NCBI RefSeq assembly: GCF_034140825.1
Contig: NC_089038.1
Span: 24,519,501-24,583,500, forward strand
Source of the DNA: Oryza sativa Japonica Group
Lineage: Eukaryota; Streptophyta; Magnoliopsida; Poales; Poaceae
DNA length: 64,000 nucleotides
Reading direction: 5' to 3'
The translations under genes were made by a program, and so were the position numbers. Below the pieces are notes generated by a model that searched no databases, was not told where the DNA came from, and saw only the letters and a list, made by a program, of their open reading frames with translations. Below are positions 1-12,753 of this stretch, piece by piece (the first letter of the stretch is position 1; each line of letters opens with the position of its first letter).

Positions 1-43
1 ACATGTTATATGTTTGTTAACATTTGGTATGCTTGCTTTTCAG

Positions 44-2462
44 GATGGTTTTAAAGTATGCTCAAAATGTTATGCCAATAATGATAATAAGGGTGAAGCA
101 AATATACATCCAGGTGACAAAAAGGAGCGGATCGACAATCATTCTTCTAGTGCATGGACAGATGCAGAAACTCTCCTTCTCTTGGAAGGTGTACTAAAAC
201 ATGGAGATGACTGGGATCTCATCGCCCAGCATGTCCGCACAAAGAATAAATCAGAATGCATTGCAAGGCTAATTCAGTTGCCTTTTGGTGAACATATGCT
301 GGGCACAGTAAATGGTAAATTGGATAACAGACTCCATAAAATCCAAACAACCGATGGAAAAGTGAACAAGTCCACTGTGAAGGAGTCTTCAAGTCAACCA
401 ACTGAAACAGTTGATGACATGCAGATTGATGGAAATGAAGATGGCGCTGATAAATCTGTTGAAGAACATCCTACAAAACATAGACGGTTGTTTTCTTCAA
501 TAGATATCACTGTCTCATTAATGGAGCAGGTAATAAATAAATAACAAACAGATAACAAAAAACTCGTGTGTGAGGACACATAGATTTTAAATGGAACGAA
601 CTGATGATTGCTATTGGTACCTCAGTTAGCGCATCTTACCACATCGACAAGCCCAGATGTTGTTGCTGCAGCTGCTGATGCCGCAATTAAAGCACTGGGT
701 AATGAAAACCCCCAAGCAAGGAGAGCTTTTCAACTCAGTGAGAAAGAGTACCAAACCAGGGCATTCTCTTCTAACCATGCCCGGCAGAGGTAAAGATATG
801 GTATATATTGTTCTTATTTGCCAGTATCAGTGCAGTTTGTTTGTATTAACTGTTAGGGATTATTGCAGTGATGATGTTGGTGGTGGTGATCGGGATGTAG
901 AAATGCACGGGCACCCAGGTAGGCCAAATATTTGGATCATTGGATGGCTAACTATTACAGAATTCTTTCTATATCTGTTGGTGCAGTTGATCCAACCGGA
1001 TCTGTTATTATGTTGTCTAGACTTGATCTGAATCACCACGACCAACTATTAAGAATTACAATCAGCGTGAAATTTGTCATCTCTTGTTATTAACGATGAG
1101 TAGATGACAAATCTGAACATAAATTATTACTACCAGTTCGGAATCTTGGTTTTGAGCCTCCTGGCTTGAGTTAATGTTATTATCTACTCCCTCCGTTTCA
1201 TATTATAAGACTTTCTAGCATTGTCCACATTCATATATATGTTAATGAGTCTAGATATATATATATATATATATATATATGAATGTGGGCAATGCTAGAA
1301 AGTCTTATAATATGAAACGGAGGAAGTATTTGTGTTTATACTGTGATCGTCTAAAAGGTATATCCTTTCTTCATGTAATCATGTTTCAGATAAAAAGCAG
1401 GGGAAGATGTTTATTTCTACCACATATCAAGTAAGGGCAGCTGTTGCTACGTCCATAGGTGTAGCTGCTGCCCGTGCTAAAATGCTTGCAGACCAGGAAG
1501 AACGGGAAATGGAGCTCCTAATGGCGTCCATAATAGAAACTCAGGTTAAATCTCTTGACCTATTCTTATTTACATCTGCGGGTATAGTTTAAGTTCGTAG
1601 TTCTAACACTGTTTATTCATCTGAAAGTTACATATCTGACACATCATGTACATTCCTGCAAACCATTTCAGTTCATGACTTCACTACCTGAACACTACCA
1701 TAATTCAATCTCCTAGCTGTTTTTATGTTCTAAAAAACATGATATTGTTTAGAGAGGGATGATATCGCAAACATCGTGCTTAAACGGTTGGGGAATAAAT
1801 ATGCAGCATGTTCTTCTACATCAAATGGCAGAGCGGAGGGACATAACTCTTTTTTTAGTTCTGTTGTGCGAGCCATTTCCTTTCTATCTGTGTGACATAT
1901 TGTAATGTGGCTAAAGGGAAGAGGTCCGTCTAGTTAAGTCTGTTCACCTAGATATCATTTTTAACTTCGTTCTGGATCCTGCAAAACCTGATGAATCATG
2001 ATTCAAGTTATGGGTTTGATTTCTGCTGCTAGCTGAACTCCTACCATGGTGGCACAGCACATGCCCCTTCCTTTCACAGGGCTCAAAGAAATGAAATTCT
2101 TATTGCTACAAATTCACAACCTTATTCTTACACTATTACTGCTGTCTTGATGATTGTCTGACTGTTTTGTTTCGAAACGAAATAAACTCTGACAGACCTT
2201 ATCTATACTTTCTGAATGTATTTCCTTAATGACCGACTGCTGTCTACTTTATGTTGACCAGCTAAAAAAGATCCAATACAAGATCAAACACTTTGAGGAG
2301 CTAGAGTTGATCATGGATCAGGAATACGCTACTCTACAGCAAATGAAGTCTTCCCTTGTCGATGAATGGCAAAAGGTCCTCAAGCGAGCATTTGAGACTG
2401 GAGTACCAATATCGAGGGATGAAGTGCTTATAAAGTTGTTCCAAAACAAGCCAAATCTGTAG
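44..2462 (+). CDS. SWI3A-like SWI/SNF chromatin-remodelling subunit, C-terminal part (5' end outside window)
   Basis: Five exons are visible: 44-529, 626-789, 869-918, 1390-1544 and 2262-2462. Joined, they keep frame and give 352 residues ending in a stop. The order is a Cys-containing segment (VCSKCY), a SANT/Myb-like domain at about residues 36-82 (AWTDAETLLLLEGVLKHG), an acidic linker, an Ala-rich helix (AAAARAKMLADQEERE type) and a C-terminal coiled coil (LKKIQYKIKHFEELE). This order matches plant SWI3A/SWI3B, core scaffold subunits of nuclear SWI/SNF complexes; SANT and the zipper mediate histone contact and dimerisation in that family. The SWIRM domain expected at the N-terminus would lie left of the window. 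The exact acceptor of the fourth exon is less sure, because the reading stays open upstream of the conserved block. A MITE sits in the intron before it. Confidence 0.88.
1187..1326. mobile_element. Stowaway-type MITE in SWI3A intron
   Basis: The 140-bp element starts CTCCCTCCGTTTCATATTAT, ends with its inverted complement, and is flanked by TA on both sides, the Stowaway (Tc1/mariner) target site. The arms are about 60 bp and the centre is an (AT)n run. The same TIR family recurs at 32384-32533 in this window. Confidence 0.85.
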
Positions 2463-3578
2463 AGAAATTGACCAAAGTCGGTTAGATCTCCATGAGGGAG
2501 CATTGGAGGTTGGGATATCTGTACTGAGGGATGTGCTGTTCGAGTAACATCCCTATTCCTTAGAGAAGTTGACTGGAGTCGATTATCCCTCCTCTGATCT
2601 GCCTCTCCATAGAGCAGTCATCTAGCAGTTTAACATTGTGGTGTCAGAGCGTGGCTGTAAATGTGCTGATTGAGCTTTGGGTTGATCTCAAAATTTTGCG
2701 TTTGAGATCACATCGATCCTCTGTAGTTTGTATCATCCTATGCGATTGCACGTGATTGCTCCGTTATACTATCCAACTAGGTTAGACAAGTAGTGTTGCT
2801 AATAGCTTCCTGTACCTGTCTACATTTCGTTGATTTCATTTGTTGGGATGTGCAAATCTTCCTCCAGCTGGGAGTTTCTGTATGTTCTATCACATTGTCT
2901 GATTGGTTACTTTGATAAATTGATAGCCATTGTATCTAGAGTAAATTTCATGTAACCTAAGGTGTTGAGTTTGTCACACAAAATCATGTGTTTTAACATC
3001 TGATATATTACTCTCGGTTGTACCCAGACTTTAACAAAACCACACTATGAAACAATTATTCTTTGACCCACAATAATTATGAGTTCTAAAATCGAATCTT
3101 AATTTTTTGACATTATTGATCTATTCTATAAAAAGTTTTATCCAAGTTAACCTTTTTCTTAAAAAAATCTCTACCTATATAACCATAATAAGCGGGGTAC
3201 TGGGTTGTGGTTTTAGTTTTATTTTGAAAGTTCATAACACCCATACCCAGGTTTTATAAAATTTACTCCATGACAGTTCTGCACCTCTAAACTGTGAAAG
3301 TTTAATAAAGGAGAATTCTTTCTTTATCTGCGCAGCAAAGCCAGCAATTCGGTGTTTGGAGAATTGGAGCCATCCTGAACCGTTTAGGGTTTGATCGGAC
3401 GGCTGGTATGGAATCTCACAGAAGGGCACCACCATTTTTCCCCAACGCGGAGCGGCGGAGGCGGCAGCCAAAAACCCCTCCCTCCTCCCCTCCTGGACTC
3501 TCGGTTTCCCCTAACCTCGCGCGCCACCTCTCCTCTCCTCGTCCTCCGCCTCCGGACGCGCAGTTCACGGGCGCCCTA
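2463..3578. other. 3' flank of SWI3A gene and SURF2 promoter region
   Basis: No ORF with family likeness and no repeat with clear ends was seen. The first few hundred bases are probably 3' UTR of the SWI3A gene. From about 3400 the sequence becomes GC-rich and leads into SURF2; an in-frame ATG at 3408 lies upstream of the chosen SURF2 start. Confidence 0.5.
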
Positions 3579-5618
3579 ATGGCGAAAAAGGGCAAGGCGG
3601 CGGCGGCGGAGGCCGCGGCGCCCGACGCGGGGGTATCGAGCCCGCAGGGCGGCGGCGGGGAGAAGGAGGGCAGCTTCCTGCTGGGCTCGCCGACCTGGGA
3701 GGACGCCGGGGGCGGGCGGTGGCGGTGCAAGGAGACGGGGCACGAGCTGCCGGAGCGGGAGAAGGAGGCGTACGGGCGGTCCCGCGCGTGCAGGCTCGCG
3801 CTCATCGACCAAGCCGTCGCGCGCAAGAAGCCGCCGCTCAACGCCTTCAAGCCTCACCCCGAGCACAAGTGCGTACTAGTACCGGAATCCGCCCCCATCT
3901 TGTGCCGCGCTACCCATCTATTATTGCCTTTGCTCTCGCGTTACGCACCAAGGCGTATCCCACGTATCGTGCTCGGAATTTGTTTATGCTTAATCTTGGT
4001 TTAATTGGTTATTTTGCTGTTTAATACGAGGGTTCTAAATTCTAGTGTCCAACGTTTGATCGTATTTTGTGAAATAAAGTTGGAAAAAAATCTATGTTCT
4101 TTTTAGGATGCAGTCGAGATGTTGAATCGAGTATGTTATGTTGTAGGTCGAAGCTTATATGCAATATTACTGGGGACATTATAAACAAGTCGGAGGAACA
4201 CATCTGGAAGCACATCAATGGGAAGAGGTTCCTCAACAAACTAGGTAAATAATCCTGTAGCGTTATCTTATATGCAATGCCATGTGTGCCAACGGCCTAT
4301 TGAACTTTGAACTGAGCTCTGCCTTTTTATATATCGAACTACTAATTTAAGAACCCATGAGGTTGACTATTTCCATGCGGCTATCATTTTCTTCATGCTG
4401 TATTCTTCTATAGGCATGTGATTTATCATCTACTAGTATGAATTTTCATCAACAATGATTCTGAGAGAGAAAAATAGTGATTGACATTGGATGAGTAGTT
4501 GGTACATTTTCTCAGAACAATTATGAACGGATTTCATCGTTAATGCTTATTCAAGTGGATGATGTGCCTTGCTTTGCAATGGTTATTTGAACTTTCTTAT
4601 ATTTGTTTTCCATTGTTCTGGAAATAATATCTTCCAAAGCAATTTGCATGGAATTCTTTTTTCCCACACAGATAGCCTTTCCATTGCATTGGAATGTTTG
4701 GTTGCTCCTATATTTAACATGTCTATTACTCCTATTTAATAGAAAAACTAGAAGAAAAGATGGCATCAGGTGAAATGGCCGAAGGTGAAGCTGAACAGTC
4801 AAATGAAGGGGAAAATAAAACCAAGTCAAGGAAGAAGAAGGACAAGAAGAAAGCTGCTGTTGTTAACCCTTCTTTGCCACGAGAACCTAAACCAGAGATT
4901 GATGATTCAGATAATTCTGATGATCCAGATTTCTGGGTGCCTCCTGTTGGAAGTCGTTGGGATGATGATGATGGAAAAGACCGATGGACCTCCTCTCCAG
5001 TGAAGGATAAGGATGATGCAGCAGAGGATGAAGGTGAACTTGGCAAGCTTTGCTTTTGTTTTATTTAACTGCTTTAACCTAACAAGCCTTAAAGCCATGA
5101 TCATAACTCTTAGCACATGCGGGAGATATTGTTGCTGCTTTGCTTGAGATAGTATTGGTCTAATACTTTGTATTTATATATACTGAGTTCTTTAGAATAT
5201 GAGAAACAGATTCGTATGCAGTTGTATGAATGCATGCGAGGTTCGAGAGTGGTTACATTTGATCTGCTCAATACTTTCAGTGGAAATCTTCCGCTTCTGA
5301 ATTTTGTGATTAGCTTATTATAGTCTTTTGCTATTATAGATATTGAAATTTGAACTATATGATCTGGTATGTTCCATGTCTAATTTGGAATATGATAGAT
5401 GGTGATGACGATGGTGATGACATGGCTGACAAGGATGACAAGGAGACAAGAGAAATTGCTTCAAGGTACTCTCGAACATTTCTTTCAATATTTCAATAGT
5501 GCATACAACATAGTTAAGAGATATTTTTTAATATAGCAGGACAAAGCGACTGTCAGTAGAAGCAGTTGGCCCAAGTAGCTTCGCTTCAAGGAAGAAAAAA
5601 ACCAAAAAGGAGCAGTAA
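3579..5618 (+). CDS. SURF2: Surfeit locus protein 2 (SURF2) family protein
   Basis: Five exons (3579-3868, 4147-4244, 4743-5033, 5399-5465, 5540-5618) join in frame to a 274-residue protein. The first two exons carry the conserved SURF2 core, with WRCKETGHELP, AFKPHPEHKSKLICNITG and HIWKHINGKRFLNKLE-type blocks. The rest is acidic and lysine-rich, and the C-terminus (GPSSFASRKKKTKK) is typical of the family. The molecular role of SURF2 is poorly known; human SURF2 is a nuclear/nucleolar protein. I chose the ATG at 3579 (MAKKGK) because plant relatives start in a similar way. An in-frame ATG at 3408 would add 57 Pro/Arg-rich residues with no family support. Exons 2 and 3 are separated by an AT-rich intron of about 500 bp. 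Confidence 0.85.
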
Positions 5619-6057
5619 AGGTTGGTCCACAGCTTATCATCGAGTTCAATGAAGAACTTATTTGATCTTTCTGTGTGGACGAACAAAGTCCATCTTTGAT
5701 TCCTCTTGGCTGGCTAGTCAGGTGCGGGTTTTGTATTAATTGGTTTGCTTTTAGTTAGTGCTTCTCTGTGTAGCCCTATCGCTGCACCTTTCAGTGGTAT
5801 ACTATTGCATGACAATTCTCTATACTTGCATTAGTTAATTCCTGTGATTTTGATGTGAGAATGAACTGTGCTACTTGTCCTATATTTATTCTTGCTATAT
5901 AACTTCATATGTTTCTTTTGTATTACTTGTGCATTTGAGTACGTTTGATGGTAACATAAAATCGTTTAGACTCCTCGTAACTATTGGCTTTGTTTAAATT
6001 TATAAGGCATGCCTGGTTAAAATAAAACGATATCGACAGGATGGGCACCTGACATTA
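5619..6057. other. SURF2 3' flank
   Basis: AT-rich sequence, probably 3' UTR followed by a short intergenic stretch. Nothing else was recognised. Confidence 0.4.
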
Positions 6058-8518
6058 AGCCTGCTAATGGATTGGATGGAAATGGATTAATTGGGTTGGA
6101 TTTTTATTTGGTTAGCTTTGGATTGGAGGGAAATGGGCTCGTGCGGTAAATGGATTGGTGCGGGTTGGGTGCACATACTGTTGGGATACGCGTAGGCTAC
6201 GATAGCATAAATCAAAATTTTCTATCCCGTAAATCAGGAACCATGCAAGTATTAGATCATAGATCGTTACCACTCGACGTGCTGCGCAGCAGAAGAAGAC
6301 GCTGAGAAGTCGAAGGAACTCTCGCGAAGTAGCGCGCGTCGATGTAGAGGAAGTAGTCGATCGCACCGGCTCGACCTTCTCCTCGTGCGTTCTCCTCACC
6401 GTACTTCCACGCCGATCAGCACCGCAAACCAGCGGCGCCTCTACCGGTATCCACACGCATAGGGACGGAACGCCACGCGTAGATGTGCTAGCATGCACGC
6501 GCGGCTAGGGTTTTGCTCGGGAAGGGAAGTGACGGCTAGGGTTTCTCACGTGATGCAATGCCTCCGCCGGTCACACCCCTCACGAATATATAGGATCCAT
6601 CACTCGGGCCTCTAAGGCCCGTAGGACTCCTATTCGGATCCCTATCCGAATTAAGCTCATATTGGGTCTCTATCCAATCCCCTTATTCCGGCCCATTAAG
6701 CTTGCGACCCTGTAGGTTCATATATACTCGGTTGTAACCTAAAAACTCATTTTCGGTCCACGCGTCAACAGCGGCCCCTAGCAGAACGTATTGACCCACC
6801 GGGTATACATAAAGATCATATCGGCTGAACCTCTAGTGTATACTTGTATGAACCCCTTTGCCTCACGATATCGATTGAGCTCAAGGCTAAATATGTGACA
6901 TTCTCTAATAGCTCAATCATTCACTCGAACTTGTTGATAGATTATATAACTTGTGATTGACTCCTCAATCACCTTTGGCATGGCCATGCACTTCCATAAT
7001 CTACAACATCGAGGAGCCCAGAGATATCTCTCCATAAGAGGGGCAAATCCCATCTTGATTATTCATATCCCACTACATGTTTCATAGCATACCCGAAAAC
7101 TACTTTTATAACTACCCAATTACGGAGTAGCGTTTAGCAGTCCCTAAGTAAGCTACTACATATGTTGAGAACCATGATAATCTCAGGTCTAAGGATTCAA
7201 CACCAACACTCAATGAGATCACTGATAACACAACACATATGGCTCTTGCAGTGTCTCATGTTGGGTCTATCCAACAACATGTTCACCAACATGTGTCCAC
7301 ATTATTAATTTGGTATCTCTATACCATGATCCATGAGACATGATCATCAATTAATACATGTGCTGTTCATATAAACATATTTATTCTACATATAATATTT
7401 GATCAGGGATCCTTTAGAAATAGTAACAAACAACATAAAGAGTCTTATGAAAGAATCACATATTCATTAACCAATAAGGAGTTATCTATTTCAAGGAACA
7501 ATGTCGGATAAATATGTAAACATAGTATATAATATAATCATCTCTATGATTGTCTCTAGGGTATATCACTAACACATACCAATTGGTTTGGAGTGGTTTG
7601 GTTTTGGATGTAAAATATTGGGGCAAAAATGGGTTGCGTCCATGGGTTCAAATGGATTCTAGGCAATAGCTTCGATCCAAATCAGTTCAGAACACACGGG
7701 CAGTCTCCACCTTCCTCTCTCCTGTTCGTCCTCATGCAACCATCCATACCTCCATGCTGCATCAAGCACTTGAGTATCTGCAGCCTGACGAGGATGAAAT
7801 CGTAGCCGACGGCGAGACGGCGCCGAATAGCAGGTTGACGACGACGACGACGCCGCCGCCACCGCCCATCATCATGAGGCGCGCCGCCTCGGCAACGGTG
7901 GCCGGGTGGCGGCCTGCTCGCCCGTACGTCGTCGTCACTGTCACCGCCGCGTGCTCTGGCGGCTGTGCCCTGCGCTGCACGCCTACTGGCCGACCCGTCC
8001 ACGTGCCGCCGCCGCAGCTGCTGGTACACCATCTGCTGCTACTGCATCGCCGCCGCCGCAGCCGCGGGGTGGTAGCCGTGGCGGCGGCGGCGGTGGTCTT
8101 CTCACTCTCGCCTCGCCATCTTGCTCCTCCAGTTTCACGGCACAACGGCGACGACGAGATCGTGGCGGTGGAGGGGGATAGCGCCAGCACGGGGGATGTG
8201 GGGCTAGGCGCGCCGCGCGAGTTAGCACGGGGCACTGCAGCCATGGTCTCCGCCACCTCCACGGCTTGATACGAAGTGGCGAAGCCTGCAAGTCTTGCAC
8301 CGCACACGACGCACACGATTTGGGTTGAGTCCATGGATTGGAAATGGGTTGAGACCATTTGACAATAATGGATTGGGTTGGTTTGGTCCTACATCTTGCG
8401 CGGGTTGGATTGGTTTGGATTTTAGATGTGATGAAGTAGACTGAACTGGTTTGGTGAACTGTGTATAATGGAGATGGGGTGGGTTGGATTTGGATTGGAT
8501 TTCTGCCCATTAGCAGGC
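6058..8518. mobile_element. Inverted-repeat-ended DNA element, non-autonomous, with solo LTR inserted
   Basis: The left end AGCCTGCTAATGG is repeated inverted at the right end (CCATTAGCAGGCT), giving a 13-bp terminal inverted repeat. Inside each end lie clusters of GGATTGG/GGTTTGG-like words, both on the same strand, so the subterminal repeats are direct rather than inverted. The core (7740-8270) is very GC-rich and low in complexity, with overlapping ORFs on both strands but no recognised domain. No transposase is present. The flanks share TGACA (about 6050 and 8520), but a clean target duplication could not be fixed. Superfamily unclear; a hAT-like or Mutator-like relic is possible. Confidence 0.5.
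6179..7574. mobile_element. Solo LTR, about 1.4 kb
   Basis: A 1396-bp stretch begins TGTTGGGATACG and ends ATCACTAACA, and is flanked by the 5-bp direct repeat CATAC (6174-6178 and 7575-7579). No internal element sequence is present, so it is a solo LTR left by recombination of a full retroelement. Gypsy or Copia origin cannot be settled from the LTR alone. It lies inside the element at 6058-8518 and is therefore younger than it. Confidence 0.85.
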
Positions 8519-9267
8519 TGTGACAAGTCGATTGACTGGACGAGGAATAGTAACCCTGCACATTGTGAAGTTCAGATGATGTTGCGAGGGTCCATTTTCA
8601 GCTTATAGGTTTATGTTAGCAGACCAGACCATGTCGCACTGAATTGCCATTTGGCTTACAAAAAGTGGGCAATGATTAATTATCTATTAGTAATGTGTTA
8701 ACCAGGATAGAATCTCATTATGGTGTTGGCTTTATATCTTTGGTCGAAAAAAAAGGGGATATAATCTCATATTTTTCTTTTTCATACCATATTGAGTTTT
8801 GCAAGGGTTTTGTGCACCGAGGATTAGTTTAGATTACCAGAAATCAAATTAATGAGAGGATAATTTAGAACTCCATAGAATTCATCTGAAAATCATGCAA
8901 ATTTCATGTAAAACTTGTGTTCCAAATTGACCTTGAGCCCCGCTCACACACGCCCTGCCGTGCACGTCGTGATACCTGTTTTTACCTGTCAAACCATTCA
9001 CTTTCCTGTCATTTCGGCCTATATCGGCCTCTATGGTTTCCAAATTCCAAGTCTCCTGCCATAACCAAATAGCCCCCGATTGGCCAATCATTTAGTGATC
9101 GTCTATGTTGGTTGACTTGACTCGGTACAAGGTAAGCTGGAAACACATGAACAGTAGTGCAAGGTAGGAGCACGAAACACCCAGCCTCGCGGTTGCGGTC
9201 TCCGGCGAGTCTAGTATTCGGGAGTCTAGTTTTGGGGTGAATTCAATTGAGGTTGCTACAGTTTAAT
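8519..9267. other. Upstream region of receptor-like protein gene
   Basis: AT-rich at first, then mixed. No ORF with family likeness and no repeat ends were seen. It presumably contains the promoter of the receptor-like protein gene. Confidence 0.4.
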
Positions 9268-9274
9268 TTGTTTA

Positions 9275-9350
9275 TTTTATCAATTGACGTGTTCATGCAA
9301 TCCACAATTGATAAAACAAACAATTGACATGTAGGGATTGCATGAACACG
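9275..9350. repeat. Two interlocked inverted repeats upstream of the RLP start
   Basis: Arm A (9275-9286, TTTTATCAATTG) pairs with A' (9305-9316). Arm B (9288-9303, CGTGTTCATGCAATCC) pairs perfectly with B' (9335-9350). The order A-B-A'-B' is that of a pseudoknot, not of simple hairpins. The block ends 74 bp before the ATG at 9425, so it may lie in the 5' leader. A micro-inversion or short duplication could also have made it. Confidence 0.75.
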
Positions 9351-9424
9351 CCATTGCCGGCTTCCGCCATCACCAGACACCAGCTTGCAGCCTGGCACTC
9401 GCACGCACACCTTTCTTCTTCTAC

Positions 9425-12400
9425 ATGGAGAGATTACATACGAGCCGTAACCACGTCTATGGCTTCATCATCATCCTCCTCCTCCTCGTACAAGCTACGG
9501 CCGCGGCCACCTCGCGGTGCCCGGCGCAACAGGCCGCCGCGCTGCTCCGGCTCAAACGATCCTTCCACCACCACCACCAGCCGCTCCTCCTGCCGTCGTG
9601 GCGCGCCGCCACGGACTGCTGCCTCTGGGAGGGCGTGTCGTGCGACGCGGCCTCCGGCGTCGTCGTCACCGCGCTCGACCTCGGTGGCCACGGGGTACAT
9701 AGCCCCGGCGGCCTGGACGGCGCCGCCCTCTTCCAGCTCACGTCGCTCCGGCGGCTCAGCCTCGCGGGGAACGACTTCGGCGGCGCGGGGCTCCCGGCGT
9801 CCGGGCTCGAGGGGCTCGCCGAGCTCACCCACCTCAACCTCTCCAACGCCGGCTTCGCCGGCCAGATACCCATCGGCGTCGGCAGCCTGAGGGAGCTCGT
9901 GTCCCTCGACCTCTCCTCCATGCCACTCTCCTTCAAGCAACCGAGCTTCAGAGCTGTAATGGCCAACCTGACGAAGCTGAGGGAGCTCCGGCTGGACGGG
10001 GTGGACATGTCGGCGGCGGCGGCGGCGGCGGCCGGAGACTGGTGCGACGTGCTCGCGGAATCCGCCCCCAAGCTCCAGCTCCTCACCTTGCAGTCCTGCA
10101 AGCTCTCCGGCGCCATACGCTCCTCCTTCTCGCGCCTCGGGTCCCTCGCCGTCATCGACCTGTCATACAACCAGGGCTTCTCCGACGCGTCCGGCGAGCC
10201 CTTCGCCTTGTCGGGTGAGATCCCCGGCTTCTTCGCCGAGCTCAGCTCACTGGCGATTCTCAACCTCTCCAACAATGGCTTCAACGGCTCGTTTCCTCAA
10301 GGAGTGTTCCACCTGGAGAGGCTCAGGGTGCTAGACGTGTCGTCGAACACCAACCTCTCCGGCAGCTTGCCGGAGTTCCCGGCCGCCGGGGAAGCCTCCC
10401 TGGAGGTGCTGGACCTGAGCGAGACCAATTTTTCCGGCCAAATTCCGGGCTCCATCGGAAACCTGAAGCGTCTGAAGATGCTGGACATCAGTGGCAGCAA
10501 CGGCCGCTTCTCTGGTGCTCTTCCTGATTCGATCAGTGAGCTTACATCCTTGAGCTTCTTGGACCTGAGCAGCAGCGGGTTCCAACTCGGGGAATTGCCT
10601 GCTTCCATCGGCAGGATGCGGTCACTGTCCACGCTTCGGCTGAGTGAGTGTGCCATCTCCGGCGAGATACCGTCGTCCGTTGGGAATCTCACACGCTTGA
10701 GAGAGTTGGATCTCTCACAGAACAATCTCACAGGTCAGTTTCAACTTTCTTGTCGTACACAAAGCACACAAAACTGCTATCTTGGAACTCCTTTTTAGAT
10801 AGTTTTTGGGTTATGTTATTTGCAGGGCCAATAACCTCCATCAACAGGAAAGGGGCATTCCTGAACCTAGAGATATTGCAGCTATGTTGTAACTCCCTGT
10901 CAGGGCCAGTTCCAGCCTTCTTATTCTCACTTCCACGATTGGAGTTCATATCGCTCATGTCAAACAATCTAGCAGGTCCCCTCCAAGAATTCGACAATCC
11001 TTCTCCGTCCCTAACATCTGTTTACCTGAATTACAACCAGTTGAATGGATCAATACCCAGGTCTTTCTTTCAGCTCATGGGCTTACAGACACTAGATCTC
11101 TCTAGGAACGGCTTGAGTGGGGAAGTACAACTTAGTTACATTTGGAGACTCACAAATCTAAGTAACCTATGCCTGTCAGCAAACAGACTGACAGTGATAG
11201 CTGATGATGAACACATCTACAACAGCTCTTCCTCTGCATCACTCCTTCAACTTAACTCCCTGGGGTTAGCATGCTGCAACATGACCAAGATCCCTGCCAT
11301 ACTAAGGTCAGTTGTGGTGAATGACCTTGATCTCTCGTGCAACCAACTTGATGGGCCTATACCCGATTGGATATGGGCAAATCAGAACGAGAACATAGAT
11401 GTCTTCAAGTTCAATCTTTCGCGCAATAGATTTACTAACATGGAGCTCCCTCTGGCTAATGCCAGCGTATACTATCTTGATCTTAGTTTCAACTATCTTC
11501 AAGGGCCTCTACCTGTCCCCTCATCTCCACAGTTCTTGGATTACTCCAACAACCTATTCTCATCAATCCCGGAGAACTTGATGTCAAGGTTGAGCAGTTC
11601 TTTCTTTCTGAACTTGGCCAACAATTCACTGCAGGGGGGCATCCCACCTATCATTTGCAATGCAAGTGACCTCAAATTCCTTGACCTGTCTTACAACCAT
11701 TTCAGTGGTCGTGTTCCACCTTGTCTACTAGATGGACATCTGACCATATTGAAGCTGAGACAAAACAAATTTGAGGGGACCTTGCCTGATGACACCAAAG
11801 GAGGATGTGTTTCTCAGACAATAGACCTGAATGGAAATCAATTGGGGGGGAAGCTACCTAGATCACTCACTAACTGCAATGACCTAGAAATCCTTGATGT
11901 GGGCAACAACAATTTCGTGGACTCCTTCCCAAGCTGGACAGGGGAGCTACCAAAGCTTAGGGTTCTTGTTCTACGATCCAACAAATTCTTCGGCGCAGTG
12001 GGGGGAATTCCTGTCGACAACGGTGATCGAAACAGAACACAATTCTCTAGTTTGCAGATCATCGATCTTGCCTCAAACAACTTCTCTGGCAGTTTGCAGC
12101 CGCAATGGTTCGATAGCCTCAAAGCAATGATGGTTACAAGAGAGGGTGACGTGCGAAAGGCCCTGGAGAACAACCTCTCGGGGAAATTCTACCGTGACAC
12201 AGTCGTGGTCACGTACAAGGGCGCGGCCACGACATTCATCAGGGTCCTGATCGCCTTCACGATGATCGACTTCTCCGACAACGCGTTCACCGGCAACATT
12301 CCTGAATCCATTGGAAGGCTCACCTCGCTAAGAGGTCTCAACCTGTCGCATAATGCCTTCACCGGAACAATCCCTTCTCAGCTCAGTGGATTGGCGCAGC

Positions 12401-12753
12401 TTGAATCGCTCGATCTCTCTTTGAACCAGCTTAGTGGGGAGATCCCAGAGGTGTTGGTGTCTTTAACTTCTGTCGGCTGGTTGAACTTGTCCTACAATCG
12501 TTTGGAGGGTGCTATTCCGCAGGGAGGTCAATTTCAGACGTTTGGAAGTAGCTCATTTGAAGGGAATGCCGCCCTATGCGGCAAACCGCTGTCTATTCGG
12601 TGCAATGGTTCGAATGCAGGGCCCCCTTCGTTGGAGCACAGTGAGAGCTGGGAGGCCCGGACAGAGACCATTGTACTGTATATTTCCGTTGGATCAGGGT
12701 TCGGTTTGGGATTTGCAATGGCCTTCTTGTTCCAAGTGTTCCGCGGAAAGTGA
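9425..12753 (+). CDS. LRR receptor-like protein (Ve/Cf type, no kinase)
   Basis: Two exons (9425-10733 and 10826-12753, 92-bp GT-AG intron) give 1078 residues. The order is: signal peptide (GFIIILLLLVQATAAA), LRR N-terminal cap (CPAQQAAALLRLKRSF, then DCCLWEGVSCD), a long run of more than twenty plant-type extracellular LRRs (LxxLxLSxNxLSGxIP), an interrupting island around AATTFIRVLIAF, the last LRRs with NLSYNRLEGAIPQGGQF, an acidic juxtamembrane segment, one membrane helix at about residues 1050-1075 and a very short cytoplasmic tail (RGK). No kinase follows. This is the make-up of receptor-like proteins such as tomato Ve1 and Cf-9, plasma-membrane immune or developmental receptors that signal through partner kinases. 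The ligand cannot be told. The start at 9425 is the first ATG that leads directly into the signal peptide. The 5' exon is much more GC-rich than the second. Confidence 0.93.

Noticed and set aside
7754-8358. ORFs of 171-198 codons on both strands in the GC-rich core of the 6058-8518 element
   Set aside because: Low-complexity Ser/Arg/Ala runs, no domain, and both strands equally open. I kept it only as a possible captured fragment, not as a gene.
9434-10284. Minus-strand frames of 168 and 275 codons opposite the RLP
   Set aside because: Antisense shadows of the GC-rich LRR exon.
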